Of a stretch of 64,000 nt of DNA, positions 35,120-44,771 are shown one piece after another (position 1 is the first letter of the stretch; the number at the start of each line of letters is the position of its first letter). Both the position numbers and the translations under genes were made by a program. The DNA is from Gemmatimonadaceae bacterium (GTDB taxonomy: Bacteria > Gemmatimonadota > Gemmatimonadetes > Gemmatimonadales > Gemmatimonadaceae): contig JANYIN010000126.1 of NCBI GenBank assembly GCA_025362035.1, positions 34,527 to 98,526 on the forward strand. Reading direction: 5' to 3'. Below the pieces are notes generated by a model that saw only the letters and a program-made list of their open reading frames with translations, searched no databases and was not told the origin of the DNA.

Positions 35120-35168
35120 GATGCACCGTCCGAGCGCTCTGGCGCCGGAGGCCGGTCGGATGCACCGT
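35120..35168. repeat. Two 10-base direct repeats upstream of the S9 peptidase gene
   Basis: GATGCACCGT occurs at 35120-35129 and again at 35159-35168, 39 bases apart start to start, in the 214-base divergent gap. It could be a regulator site but no regulator is known; it may also be chance. Confidence 0.35.
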
Positions 35169-35197
35169 ATGAGGTTCAACGACGCTTGCCATGTACC

Positions 35198-35204
35198 AGG
35201 AGGA
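35198..35204 (+). promoter_or_regulatory. Ribosome-binding site deciding the start at 35209
   Basis: AGGAGGA lies 4 bases before ATG 35209, a near-perfect Shine-Dalgarno. It shows that the in-frame ATG at 35191 is not the start. Confidence 0.8.
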
Positions 35205-35208
35205 ACCA

Positions 35209-37281
35209 ATGACCAATGCTCATCGAATCCACGCGCTCAGTATGTTGGCAGCCGGCGCGCTCCTCGTCGCGCCCTTCGCACTCCGTGCACAAGCCACCTC
35301 CACCGAGCGCCGTACGGATCGCATCACCACCTCGGATTACCTCGATTGGGAGGACGTTCAGGATCCGCAACTTTCACCAGATGGCAAGCAAGTCGTTTTC
35401 ACCCGTCGATGGATCGACAAGCTGAACGACAAGTGGGAGTCATCGCTGTGGATCATGAACGTGGACGGCAGCAGAGGGCGGTTCCTCGTGAACGGCTCGA
35501 GCCCGAAGTGGTCGCCGGACGGCACTCGCATCGCGTATACCAACACGCCGGCCGGCACGACGGGCGAGAAGCCGCAGATTTTTGTGCGGTGGATGGACGC
35601 GGAAGGCGCGGCCACGCAGCTGACGCATCTTTCCGAAGTGCCCTCGAACATCGAGTGGTCGCCGGATGGAAAGCATCTCGCGTTCACCATGCTCGTCCCC
35701 GCCGTGAACACCTGGCACATCGACATGCCGGCCGCGCCGAAGGGCGCCAAATGGACCGAAGCGCCGCGCATCGTACAGAAGCTCAACTATCGCGCTGACC
35801 GTCAGGGCTTCGTCGAAGACGGCAACACGCACATCTTCACTCTGTCGGCCGACAACGGCGGCACGCCGCATCAGGTCACCAGCGGCGCCTACAACCACGG
35901 TGCGCCGCACTGGATGCCCGACGGCACATCCATCGTGTTCAGCGGGCTCCGCATGGCCGACGCCGAATATCAGTGGCGCGAGTCGGACATCTATCGCGTG
36001 GACGTCGCGAGCGGCACGATCACTCAGCTCACTACACGCCGCGGTCCCGACAACAACCCCACGCCGTCGCCCGACGGGAAGTGGATCGCCTACACGGGCT
36101 ACGATTCCACGAGTGACACGTGGACGGACGCGAAGCTCTACCTCATGCGCTCCGACGGCACGGGCCACAAGCTCCTGCTGCCCAAGTGGGATCGCGCGCC
36201 GAGCAACATGGTGTGGTCGAAGGACGGCACGTCCATCTACTTCGATGCGGAGAACGAAGGCTCGCGGAATCTCTATGTCGCCACGATGAGCGGCGAGGTG
36301 AAGCCGGTGACCACCGGCAAGCAGGTGCTCACGGTGACGTCGATCAATCCCGGCGGCATGGCCGTCGGCGTGATGAGCACCATGCAGCATCCGCAGGACG
36401 TCGTCGCCTTCAACGTCGCGACGCCGAACAGCATCAAGTGGCTCACGGCCGTGAACGAGGATGTGCTGCAGGGAAAGAAACTCGCCACCACCGAAGAAAT
36501 CTGGTACACGAGCAAGGACGGGATGAAAATCCAGGGTTGGGTGGTGAAGCCGCCGGATTTCGACCCCGGCAAGAAGTATCCGCTCATTCTCGACATCCAT
36601 GGCGGTCCGCACTCCATGTACAACCTGGGGTTCAACTTCGGGCGCCAGGACCACGCGGCGAACGGATATGTCGTGGTGTACACGAATCCGCGCGGCAGCA
36701 CGGGTTATGGAAGCGCATTCGGCAATGCGATCAAGAATGCGTATCCGGGCAAGGACTTCGATGACCTGATGGCTGGCGTCGATACAGTGATCGGACGCGG
36801 CTATGTCGACACGAAAAACCTGTTCGTCTACGGCTGCAGCGGCGGCGGCGTGCTCACGGCGTGGATCGTGGGGCATACGAACCGTTTCGCGGCGGCATCG
36901 TCCAACTGCCCGGTCATCAACTGGATGAGCTTCGTCGGCACCACGGACGGCGCCTCCTGGTACTACAACTTCGAGAAGCTACCCTGGGAAGATCCCAGCG
37001 AGCACCTGCGCCGATCGCCGCTGATGTACGTGGGCAACGTGACCACGCCGACGATGTTGATGACGGGAGTGAATGATCTCCGTACTCCCATGGAACAGAC
37101 GGAGCAGTTTTATCGCGCGCTCAAGCTGCGCAAGATTCCGACGGCCATGATCCGGTTCAACGACGAATGGCACGGAACATCGTCGAAACCGTCGAACTAC
37201 ATGCGGACGCAGCTCTATCTCCGGAGCTGGTTTCAGAAATACGGCAGCAAGGACAACGGCAAAGTCGCTGTGATGCAATAG
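35209..37281 (+). CDS. S9-family serine peptidase (prolyl oligopeptidase superfamily), exported
   Basis: The 690-residue protein has a signal peptide (LSMLAAGALLVAPFALRAQ), an N-terminal beta-propeller with PD40-type blades (PQLSPDGKQVVFTRRW, PKWSPDGTRIAYTN, NPTPSPDGKWIAYTGY) and a C-terminal alpha/beta-hydrolase domain. The catalytic Ser544 is in GCSGGGVLTAW, Asp623 in VNDLRTPMEQ and His655 in DEWHGT. This is the dipeptidyl-peptidase IV/acylaminoacyl-peptidase type, cleaving short peptides outside the cytoplasm. The length and motif order are normal. It is preceded by a strong AGGAGGA ribosome-binding site and followed immediately, with no spacing, by the GTG of the next gene. Confidence 0.95.
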   Translation: MTNAHRIHALSMLAAGALLVAPFALRAQATSTERRTDRITTSDYLDWEDVQDPQLSPDGKQVVFTRRWIDKLNDKWESSLWIMNVDGSRGRFLVNGSSPKWSPDGTRIAYTNTPAGTTGEKPQIFVRWMDAEGAATQLTHLSEVPSNIEWSPDGKHLAFTMLVPAVNTWHIDMPAAPKGAKWTEAPRIVQKLNYRADRQGFVEDGNTHIFTLSADNGGTPHQVTSGAYNHGAPHWMPDGTSIVFSGLRMADAEYQWRESDIYRVDVASGTITQLTTRRGPDNNPTPSPDGKWIAYTGYDSTSDTWTDAKLYLMRSDGTGHKLLLPKWDRAPSNMVWSKDGTSIYFDAENEGSRNLYVATMSGEVKPVTTGKQVLTVTSINPGGMAVGVMSTMQHPQDVVAFNVATPNSIKWLTAVNEDVLQGKKLATTEEIWYTSKDGMKIQGWVVKPPDFDPGKKYPLILDIHGGPHSMYNLGFNFGRQDHAANGYVVVYTNPRGSTGYGSAFGNAIKNAYPGKDFDDLMAGVDTVIGRGYVDTKNLFVYGCSGGGVLTAWIVGHTNRFAAASSNCPVINWMSFVGTTDGASWYYNFEKLPWEDPSEHLRRSPLMYVGNVTTPTMLMTGVNDLRTPMEQTEQFYRALKLRKIPTAMIRFNDEWHGTSSKPSNYMRTQLYLRSWFQKYGSKDNGKVAVMQ

Positions 37282-38142
37282 GTGGCCGTCGAGATCGTCG
37301 TTACTCACCCCGGCACCGTCCACGCCAGTACTCGGCATGATGCGTGGACGGTCAGCGCCGTAGCCGTGATCGTGTATGCTCTCTCGAGTCTCCTGCACGA
37401 AGCGGTTGGTCATGGCGGGGTGTGTCTGGCCGTTCACGGGACGGCACTCGAACTATCGTCGATGCACTTCGAGTGCGCGTTGCCGGACAACGCCGCCACA
37501 GCGCAGCGCGTCGTCGCCGCGGGCGGAACGATCGCGACGCTCATCGGGGGCGGCGTCGCGCTCCTGTCCTACCACCACTCGAAGGGAAGCACGAACGCGG
37601 CATGGCGATACGCACTCTGGCTGTTCGCCGCTGTGAACCTGATGCAGGGCACAGGCTACTTCCTGTTCTCCGGCGTGGCGGAGGTCGGAGACTGGGCAGA
37701 GGTCATAGACGGATTGGAGCCGCATTGGCTGTGGCGCGGCGGGCTCGCGGCCACGGGTCTCGTGCTGTACCTGGTCACGACCACCATGCTCTTTCGAGCG
37801 CTCGAGCCAATGGTGGGCGAAGCGCGACCGCGCCGGTTCCGGCACGCGCTGCGACTCGCCGGTCTGGCGTATGTCGTGGGGTGCTCCCTGGCCATCGCCG
37901 CCAGCCTGAGAAATCCCGGCGGCATCAGGCTGGTCCTGATGTCGGGTGCGGCGGCTTCACTGGGCGGGACCTCCGGACTGGCGTGGGGACCACAAACCCT
38001 TCGCGGCCCGCGCACACCGTCAAACATGGCGGCAGTTCCCGTGGAACTCGTGGAGCGAAATTGGGCGGCGCTCGCCCTCGCGGTCGTGTGCGGCATCGCG
38101 TTCATCGGCGTGTTCGGCCCGGGCTTGGCGTTTCACGTCTGA
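37282..38142 (+). CDS. Integral membrane protein with a HExxH motif, possible M50-like peptidase
   Basis: The 286-residue protein has about six to seven predicted transmembrane helices. The first contains VIVYALSSLLHEAVGHGG, a HExxH motif in a membrane helix, as in site-2-type zinc proteases (usually HExGH). A second helix holds FAAVNLMQGTGYFLFSG, and the last helix is ALALAVVCGIAFIGVFGPGL. The third zinc ligand of M50 enzymes (NxxPxxxLDG) was not recognised, so activity is uncertain. GTG 37282 follows directly after the TAG of the S9 peptidase gene, so it is probably translated by re-initiation in the same mRNA. No ordinary family name can be given. Confidence 0.6.
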   Translation: MAVEIVVTHPGTVHASTRHDAWTVSAVAVIVYALSSLLHEAVGHGGVCLAVHGTALELSSMHFECALPDNAATAQRVVAAGGTIATLIGGGVALLSYHHSKGSTNAAWRYALWLFAAVNLMQGTGYFLFSGVAEVGDWAEVIDGLEPHWLWRGGLAATGLVLYLVTTTMLFRALEPMVGEARPRRFRHALRLAGLAYVVGCSLAIAASLRNPGGIRLVLMSGAAASLGGTSGLAWGPQTLRGPRTPSNMAAVPVELVERNWAALALAVVCGIAFIGVFGPGLAFHV

Positions 38143-38159
38143 GCGCGACCGGGTTGGGC

Positions 38160-39281
38160 CTAGCGTGGAGGCTCCGCCAGAAATCTGGCGATGTTGTCGT
38201 TCAGGAATTTCGCATCGGCGGGACTTGCGGCGGCGCCGGCCGGGTGACCCCACAGCGACGGGATCGGCGCCAGCCTGACGTGCCTGATGAACTGCGCTTC
38301 ATACCGGGCGTCCTGCACGGGGAAGTAGAGGTCCGTTTCCGAGGGCATGTAGAGAACGGGAATCTCGATGGAGCGGAGCGCCTTCTCGACGTCACCGTCG
38401 AAGCCAGGAGTCTTCCCGACATCGTGCTGCTCCCAAGTGCGCGCCTGCAGGATGAGATTGTTGGCATCGGTGCCGGGAGCAAAGAAATTGGTGCGATAAT
38501 TGTCCATCACCTGCTCGAACGTCTGGTTCGGCCTCGCCGGGTTGCGCCATAACTCCTGGCGCCACCACTCCTGGGAAAAGAGCCATGCCGCCCATACGAA
38601 ACCGAACGCCTGTACTCCCTTTGCAGGGGCCGCGACGTAGTCACCGTTCTGGAATGCAGGGTCCTCCACGAGCGCGGCGATCTGTCCTTCGAGACGCAGG
38701 ATGCCGTGACCGTAGGTCTTGGCCGTGCCCGACGTGGCGACGACGCGATCCACGAACCCGGGCGCGCTCACGGCCCACTGAAATGCCTGCTGAGCACCCA
38801 TGGAGAACCCGATCACGGCCCGGAGATGCGTGACCTTCAGGTCCTCTTCCAGCAGGCGACGACACGCCGCGACATTGTCGCGAATGGTGGTCACGGGGAA
38901 TCGCGGCCCATGATATGGCTCAGGCGTGTTGCTCGGTGACGACGAATGTCCATTGCCGAATAGTTCGGTGGCAACCAGGAAGAGACGGGTGGTATCGAGC
39001 GCTTTGCCTGGGCCGATGAGCCACTCGTAGCCGTGGTGCGTCGCCATGTAGTGCGAGGGCAGCAGCACCACGTTGTCGCGCGCCGCGTTGAGGTGACCGT
39101 ATGTGCCGTACACCACGACAGCTCGGGGCAACGTGACGCCGCTCTCCGTCCTGAAGTCCCGCATCACGAATTCGTGATGCTCGGCGCGATCGGGCGGACG
39201 TTGCACATTCTGCGCACGCACTGAAAACACCGGCAACGCGAAGGCGGCGAACAACGAAAAGGCGGCGGCGAACCTGCGCAT
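38160..39281 (-). CDS. Exported MetX-like alpha/beta hydrolase
   Basis: The 373-residue protein has a signal peptide (FSLFAAFALPVFSVRAQ) and an alpha/beta-hydrolase body of the homoserine O-acetyltransferase (MetX) family. The nucleophile elbow is GFSMGAQQ (Ser160), with LRLEGQIAALVEDPAFQNGDY, an Asp in PSETDLYFPVQDA and the His in WGHPAGAA. MetX itself is cytoplasmic and acts on homoserine and acetyl-CoA. A signal peptide makes that reaction unlikely, so this is probably an esterase or hydrolase. ATG 39281 has GAGAG upstream. It is divergent from the sortilin-type gene (228 bases). Confidence 0.85.
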   Translation of the reverse strand: MRRFAAAFSLFAAFALPVFSVRAQNVQRPPDRAEHHEFVMRDFRTESGVTLPRAVVVYGTYGHLNAARDNVVLLPSHYMATHHGYEWLIGPGKALDTTRLFLVATELFGNGHSSSPSNTPEPYHGPRFPVTTIRDNVAACRRLLEEDLKVTHLRAVIGFSMGAQQAFQWAVSAPGFVDRVVATSGTAKTYGHGILRLEGQIAALVEDPAFQNGDYVAAPAKGVQAFGFVWAAWLFSQEWWRQELWRNPARPNQTFEQVMDNYRTNFFAPGTDANNLILQARTWEQHDVGKTPGFDGDVEKALRSIEIPVLYMPSETDLYFPVQDARYEAQFIRHVRLAPIPSLWGHPAGAAASPADAKFLNDNIARFLAEPPR

Positions 39282-39509
39282 AGATCGATCTCTCAAGCTC
39301 GGGAAGTGTTGATGCCGACCGGGAAGCTACGCGGTACGTGGCGGCGCTGCAGGGGGTCATTCGAATGCAGGACAGAGAGCGTAGCGCAGCGAGATCCCCG
39401 AGCGCATCGTTATGGGCTGGTGGCAACCACCACACGCCTTGACTCGCAGGCGCGTTGGCCGCCGGGTTCGACGCGACCAGCACGCCCCGGCGATTCGCAC
39501 AGGAGACGG

Positions 39510-42425
39510 ATGACTACAGCTGATGAAAACACACCGCGTGACCCGGACGAGGACGCATCCTCGTTCTCTCGACGCAACTTTCTCCTCCGGGCCGGCCAGG
39601 TAGCAGCGACGCTCACCGTCGCAGCGCCGGGCATCAGCGGATTCCTCCGCTCCGCGGCGTTCGCGACGAACATTCAGCGGCGGAACGCATCACGCTGGGG
39701 CACTTCTTCAACGGACCTGAGCGTCATCGGGTCCGGCATGAAGTGGCGCCTGCTGGGCCCTTTTCGCGGCGGACGCGTTGCCGCGGCCACCGGAGTGGCC
39801 GGCCGGCCCAACGAGTTCTATTTCGGCTCGGTGAACGGAGGTGTCTGGAAGTCCGTCGATGCCGGCCGCGTATGGGTGCCGGTGTTCGATTCCCAGCCGG
39901 TCGCGTCGATCGGCGCGATTGCGGTGTCGGCCTCGCACCCGGACGTCGTGTACGTGGGCACCGGTGAATCGACGCTGCGCGATTCGAACGGCTATGGCAA
40001 CGGCATGTACAAGTCCACGGATGCCGGCAAGACGTGGGCACACATCGGGCTCGCTGATTCACAGCACATCGGCAAGGTCGCCATCGATCCGCGGAATCCG
40101 GACGTGGTGTTCGTTGCCGTTATCGGACACCTGTACGCGCCAAGTAAGGAGCGAGGCGTGTTCAGGACCAGCGACGGCGGAAGGAGCTGGGAACAGGTGC
40201 TCTTCAGGGACGAGAACGTGGGAGCGATCGAGGTCGTGATCGACCCCAGCAACTCTCGGGTCGTGTACGCGGGACTCTGGAACACACGCCGACCGCCGTG
40301 GTTCACCTACGCGCCGACAAATGGACCGGGTGGAGGGGTCTTCAAGTCCGTGGACGGCGGCGCTACGTGGAGACAGCTCACGGTGGGCTTGCCCGCCCAG
40401 GGGATCGGGCGCACGGGCATCGCGGTGGCGCCATCGAATCCGCAACGCGTGTATGCCGTGGTGGACTGCCTCGTTCCCGATCCAGCGGCGCCCGCGCCGG
40501 CACCGTCGGCAAATGCCCGAGTGGGTCAGCCGCAGCCTGGCCAGGGTGGCTTCTTTCGCAGCGAGGACGGAGGTGAGACGTTCGCAAAGGTGTCGGGCGA
40601 CCAGGCGCTTTGGGGACGCGGGTGGTACTTCGAGAAGGTCACGGTCGATCCGAAAGATGCGGACACGGTGTACGTGCCGAATGTCGCCGTCAACCGCTCC
40701 AAGGATGGCGGCATGACGTGGGTCGCCATGCGCGGGTCGCCCGGCGGAGACGACTACCATCAAGCATGGGTGTCGCCCGATGATTCGAACACCATGATTG
40801 TCGCAAGCGATCAGGGCGCGATCGTCACGCGTAACGCCACCGCCGATGACGCGCGCACCATTACGTGGAGCTCGTGGCTCAACCAGCCCACGGCGCAGCT
40901 GTACCACATTTCCGTGGATTATCGCTTCCCGTACTGGGTGACCGGCGCCCAGCAAGACAGCGGGGCGGTGGGCGTCCGCTCCCGCGGCAAGTTCGCCGAG
41001 ATCTCGATGCGCGATTGGGAGCCGATAGGCGCGGGTGGCGAAAGCGGATACACGGCAGGCGACCGCTTGCATCCGGGCGTGATCTACGGCGGTGCCGGAA
41101 GCTGCTACGATCTCGAGACGAATGCGCCGAAGCCTGGTACGACGTCGCCGCACGCTCCGCAGGGGGAAACGCTACGCGCCGATTGGACCCAGCCCCTGGT
41201 CTTCTCGCCCGCCGATCCGCGTGCGCTCTACTACGCCGCGCAGTATCTGTTCAAGAGCACCGACGGCGCAAAGACGTGGACGCAGATCAGCGCGGACCTC
41301 ACGCGTCCCGCGGCCCCGCCGCCAGCGAACCTGGACGCGGCCGCGGCCGCTCAGCTGGATCGTAACGGCACGAGAGGCGTCATCTATACGGTCGCACCGT
41401 CGCCGGTGAGCGCGGCAGTGATCTGGCTCGGCACCGACGACGGCCTGATCTACCACACGCCGAATGACGGCAAGACGTGGCTCGACGTGACGCCCGGCGC
41501 CCTGACGCCGTGGAGCCGAGTGACGACCGTGGAGGCGTCGCCTCATGATGTGAAGACTGCGTACGCGACTGTGGATCGCCACCAGCTGCAGGACTACGAT
41601 CCGTACATCTATCGCACGCGGGACATGGGTCGGACCTGGAAGAGGATCACCACGGGGCTGCCCGCCGGCATATACGTGCACGTCGTGCGGGAAGACCCGG
41701 TACGTCGCGGATTGCTCGTTGCCGGCACGGAGCGCGGCGTTTTCATGTCGCTCGACGCGGGAGATAACTGGCAGCCGCTGCAACTCAGTCTGCCCGTCAC
41801 GTCGGTGCGCGATTTCCAGATCTACGGCAACGATCTGATCGTCGGCACGCACGGCCGTGGCATATGGGTCATCGATGACATCAGCCCGCTGCGTCAAATC
41901 ACCGATGCCGTGCTGGCGTCGGATGCGCATCTGTTCAAGCCGGCCAACGCGATCACCTACGCTCAGGGCGGAGACAACGGGACCCCGTTGCAGCAGGACG
42001 AGCCGCACGCACAGAATCGACCGAATGGCGCGTTCATCGACTACTACCTCAAAGCGGCGCCAGGCACGCCGGTAACGCTGGAGATCGTGGACGCGGGCGG
42101 AAAAACGCTGCAGATGTTCTCGAGCGATCCATCGCGGCAGCCGCCTTCGGGCGGAGGGCGCGGAGGACGTGGACGCGCTGGTGGCGGCGGCATCCCCAAC
42201 CTCTCCCCACTCTGGCGTGAAGCGCCCGAGCGCTTCTCCGCAGCGCCCGGTCTGCATCGCGTCGTGTGGAACCCGGTGGGGCCGCCCCCAGGCGGTTCAC
42301 CCGATGAAGATGGCGCGCCGCGTCGTGGTGCGCCGTTGACCGGCACGTTTACGGCCCGACTTTCCGCAAACGGTCGGAGTCAATCGCAGACGTTCGTGGT
42401 CAGCGCCGAAACGCGGGCGAAGTAG
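39510..42425 (+). CDS. Tat-exported sortilin/VPS10-type BNR-repeat protein
   Basis: The 971-residue protein starts MTTADENTPRDPDEDASSFS and then RRNFLLRAGQVAATL, a twin-arginine signal. The mature part is a multi-blade propeller of the sortilin (VPS10) type with Asp-box motifs: VWKSVDAGRVW, MYKSTDAGKTW, VFRTSDGGRSW, VFKSVDGGATW and IYRTRDMGRTW. Many such proteins are annotated as glycosyl hydrolase or BNR-repeat proteins and function in secreted protein interactions; no glycosidase active site is evident. A Gly-rich stretch (GGGRGGRGRAGGGG) lies near the C-terminus. ATG 39510 is chosen for the AGGAG site and the Tat motif; the frame is open upstream to 39306. Confidence 0.88.
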   Translation: MTTADENTPRDPDEDASSFSRRNFLLRAGQVAATLTVAAPGISGFLRSAAFATNIQRRNASRWGTSSTDLSVIGSGMKWRLLGPFRGGRVAAATGVAGRPNEFYFGSVNGGVWKSVDAGRVWVPVFDSQPVASIGAIAVSASHPDVVYVGTGESTLRDSNGYGNGMYKSTDAGKTWAHIGLADSQHIGKVAIDPRNPDVVFVAVIGHLYAPSKERGVFRTSDGGRSWEQVLFRDENVGAIEVVIDPSNSRVVYAGLWNTRRPPWFTYAPTNGPGGGVFKSVDGGATWRQLTVGLPAQGIGRTGIAVAPSNPQRVYAVVDCLVPDPAAPAPAPSANARVGQPQPGQGGFFRSEDGGETFAKVSGDQALWGRGWYFEKVTVDPKDADTVYVPNVAVNRSKDGGMTWVAMRGSPGGDDYHQAWVSPDDSNTMIVASDQGAIVTRNATADDARTITWSSWLNQPTAQLYHISVDYRFPYWVTGAQQDSGAVGVRSRGKFAEISMRDWEPIGAGGESGYTAGDRLHPGVIYGGAGSCYDLETNAPKPGTTSPHAPQGETLRADWTQPLVFSPADPRALYYAAQYLFKSTDGAKTWTQISADLTRPAAPPPANLDAAAAAQLDRNGTRGVIYTVAPSPVSAAVIWLGTDDGLIYHTPNDGKTWLDVTPGALTPWSRVTTVEASPHDVKTAYATVDRHQLQDYDPYIYRTRDMGRTWKRITTGLPAGIYVHVVREDPVRRGLLVAGTERGVFMSLDAGDNWQPLQLSLPVTSVRDFQIYGNDLIVGTHGRGIWVIDDISPLRQITDAVLASDAHLFKPANAITYAQGGDNGTPLQQDEPHAQNRPNGAFIDYYLKAAPGTPVTLEIVDAGGKTLQMFSSDPSRQPPSGGGRGGRGRAGGGGIPNLSPLWREAPERFSAAPGLHRVVWNPVGPPPGGSPDEDGAPRRGAPLTGTFTARLSANGRSQSQTFVVSAETRAK

Positions 42426-42452
42426 GCACTCGACGAATTGGGCAGTCTCACT

Positions 42453-43469
42453 TCACGCCGCATTCAACACCAGCAACGCGAACGTTGCCAGCCAGTGCTC
42501 GCCTGCAGAGTCCCCGCTGATGTGGGGATAGCTTGCGTCGAAAAGCGTGTCGGCCGTCGCCTGCATCAGCGGCACTCGCGCATCATCGCTGCTGAACGTC
42601 ATCGCCAGCGACCGCCAGCACCAGGCCCGGCTCAGGTTCAGACCGTCGAGGTGTGCGAGCGTTTCGTCACCGCGGTCGCTGACAATGGCCGGCGCGAACA
42701 GCGTGCCCGGATCGCCCGACGCGATCCGTGGCAGGAATCGATCAAACCAGGACGTAAACGCGATCGGGTCCAACACGCGCCGCATGCACTCGGCTTCCAT
42801 CAACGCCGACGACAGGAACTCGTCCCCAGCGGGTTCCGACGCCTGTTCGTCGACATCCTTCGCGAACCAGGCCACCGCTCGCCCTCGCAGGAGTCGCGCG
42901 AACCGCTTGTCGTCCACGGTATCCGCATACTCCAGCGCCAGCGCGATCGCGAACGCGGAATTGAAGTGCGTCCCGGCGCGAATCGGATGTGTCGCCCCCG
43001 GAAGCAAACCCGTGAAGCGGCCCACGAACGCGCGCGCGAGCGGTTTGATCGCCGTTGACCATGGTCGGGCGTCGGCCTGGTCATGACGCGTCAGCTCGGC
43101 CGTGAGCATCAAGAGCCACGCCCAATCGCATGGCCGCTCGATTCCTGCACGATTCGTCTCACCGAGATGGGCTATCTCCGTCGCGACGTGTATTTCGGTG
43201 AACTGCCGCTGGAACAGCTGCCGAATGAGCGCCGCCTCAGCGATGCGGGGATGGCATCGTAGCACCGTCGCGAGCAGCCAATAGCCGTGCACGCAGCAGC
43301 GCCAGTCGTCGCTGCCAAAGATGCTGGGATGCAGCGCCCGGGGTGTGCGCGCGTCGCCCGGGCCGTTGAGGACGTGATCGGACGTGTTCGGATACTCCCG
43401 CTCCACGTGCACGAGCGCGTGTCGGGCGAATGTCGACGCAACCGCCGCCGTGAACGCGAATTCGCTCAT
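42453..43469 (-). CDS. DUF2891 family protein
   Basis: The 338-residue protein fits DUF2891: HPSIFGSDDWRCCVHGYWLLATVLR, a central PCDWAWLLMLTAEL and SGDSAGEHWLATFALLVL at the end. The pattern of conserved Trp, His and Cys residues suggests an alpha/alpha toroid enzyme, but no activity is known. ATG 43469 is used; a TTG at 43496 would add 9 residues. It is followed by no obvious operon partner, and the VirK-like gene upstream is 30 bases away on the same strand. Confidence 0.8.
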   Translation of the reverse strand: MSEFAFTAAVASTFARHALVHVEREYPNTSDHVLNGPGDARTPRALHPSIFGSDDWRCCVHGYWLLATVLRCHPRIAEAALIRQLFQRQFTEIHVATEIAHLGETNRAGIERPCDWAWLLMLTAELTRHDQADARPWSTAIKPLARAFVGRFTGLLPGATHPIRAGTHFNSAFAIALALEYADTVDDKRFARLLRGRAVAWFAKDVDEQASEPAGDEFLSSALMEAECMRRVLDPIAFTSWFDRFLPRIASGDPGTLFAPAIVSDRGDETLAHLDGLNLSRAWCWRSLAMTFSSDDARVPLMQATADTLFDASYPHISGDSAGEHWLATFALLVLNAA

Positions 43470-43499
43470 TACTGCCGTGATCGGAATGGAGGGCAAGCT

Positions 43500-44507
43500 T
43501 CAGGTCGACACGAGGGCCCGTCCGACCGGTGCGGCCCGTGGCGGACTGACGTTTGCCACGCCGAGCCCCGCCAACCCGAGTTGGAGCACGACGGCGAGCC
43601 GCTCCAGCAGCGCATAGCGTTGCTGATACTGGGAGCGCTTGTTGGTCTTGATCTCGCTCATACTGCGCGATGCATGGCGACGAGGAAGGTCGTACAGCCC
43701 ATCCTCGGCGGGCACGCCACCACTCTCCAGCCAGAGCTCGTCATACGCCAGGCGAGGGCGCCGCGCGCGATTGAGCGCGTAGTCGCGATGCCGGGACACG
43801 TGCGTAGCGTTGCCGAGTGCACGGATACCGTCGAGGTGCCACGCGGCGCCGAGCTGCTGCGCCACGAACAGCAGGAATGCGCGTGGCCGCAGTCCGTGAA
43901 AGGACTTCGTCACGTCCTTGATGACACTCTTGTCGGCGCGCTTGGGCAGTCCCTGAGTGCCGCCGATGAGCAGCACGCAGGCGCCGTCCGTCTGTCGACG
44001 CAGCACAAACGTCATGGAGGACACCGGCACGTCGTGCCGCTCACTGAACAGCACGAGGCTATGCTCGCCCTCCTTTCTGAATTTGCCGTCACTGAGGCAG
44101 CGGAGTCGGAAGGAGTCGCCATCCGACGTGTTGAACCGTGCCAGCTCCAGGCCGTTGCGACTGCAGATATCCAGGAAGGCACTCCGCGTCACCTGCGACG
44201 ACAGGTAGCGATAATGCTCTCTCAGGATCGACAGCTTTTCGTCGTTGATGCATCCGGGCGTGAGGTACGGACGAATGATCTTCTTGTACAGGCTGGGATT
44301 GGCGCGCGCGACGGGGGCCATGAGAGGCTCATCGAGCCATGCATACCATTCGTCCGCTGACGGATGGCAGGAGACGCTCCGCATGACGAAGAGCGCGCGA
44401 TCGGCAGCGTCCTTGAGCCCACTCTTGGGGTAGACCCTGCGCGCGGCGCGGACGAAGCGCTTGACCGACGCCGGCCAGACACCAATCGACGATGTGCGAT
44501 CATGCAT
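43500..44507 (-). CDS. VirK/YbjX-like (DUF535) protein
   Basis: From ATG 44507 the 335-residue product resembles VirK/YbjX (DUF535) proteins: YLTPGCINDEKLSILREHYRYL, FSERHDVPVSSMTFVLRR, LLIGGTQGLPK and FHGLRPRAFLLFVAQQLGAAWHL. The C-terminal region (YDELWLESGG, YDLPRR) also fits. In enterobacteria VirK/YbjX relates to surface-protein display and peptide tolerance, but the molecular activity is unknown. There is no signal peptide. It precedes the DUF2891 gene by 30 bases on the same strand and may be co-transcribed. Confidence 0.82.
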   Translation of the reverse strand: MHDRTSSIGVWPASVKRFVRAARRVYPKSGLKDAADRALFVMRSVSCHPSADEWYAWLDEPLMAPVARANPSLYKKIIRPYLTPGCINDEKLSILREHYRYLSSQVTRSAFLDICSRNGLELARFNTSDGDSFRLRCLSDGKFRKEGEHSLVLFSERHDVPVSSMTFVLRRQTDGACVLLIGGTQGLPKRADKSVIKDVTKSFHGLRPRAFLLFVAQQLGAAWHLDGIRALGNATHVSRHRDYALNRARRPRLAYDELWLESGGVPAEDGLYDLPRRHASRSMSEIKTNKRSQYQQRYALLERLAVVLQLGLAGLGVANVSPPRAAPVGRALVST

Positions 44508-44771
44508 TGGAGTGGCCTTGCTACAACGGATACGCGGAGAGGAAGTGCGGGTAATGCATCTACCCCTGGAACACGCGCAACGTTCGGCGGGGGCGGGATT
44601 CAATTCGGGCGCGGGACCAGATCCTCCCGACATCATGCACGCGCGGGAATCGCGAGTCGCGCTTTGGCGCAGAATTCTTTCTTCAACATAGCGGAATGCA
44701 ACAACGGATACGAGCGGTTGGCAGCGGCGCGCGAATCCGGCGAGGCGCCGCCAGTCGCGCCGAAGTGCCCC

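Noticed and set aside
44523..44712. 12-base direct repeat ACAACGGATACG at 44523 and 44701
   Set aside because: Two copies flanking the gap upstream of the VirK-like gene with no mobile gene between; no target-site or inverted-end structure, so likely chance.
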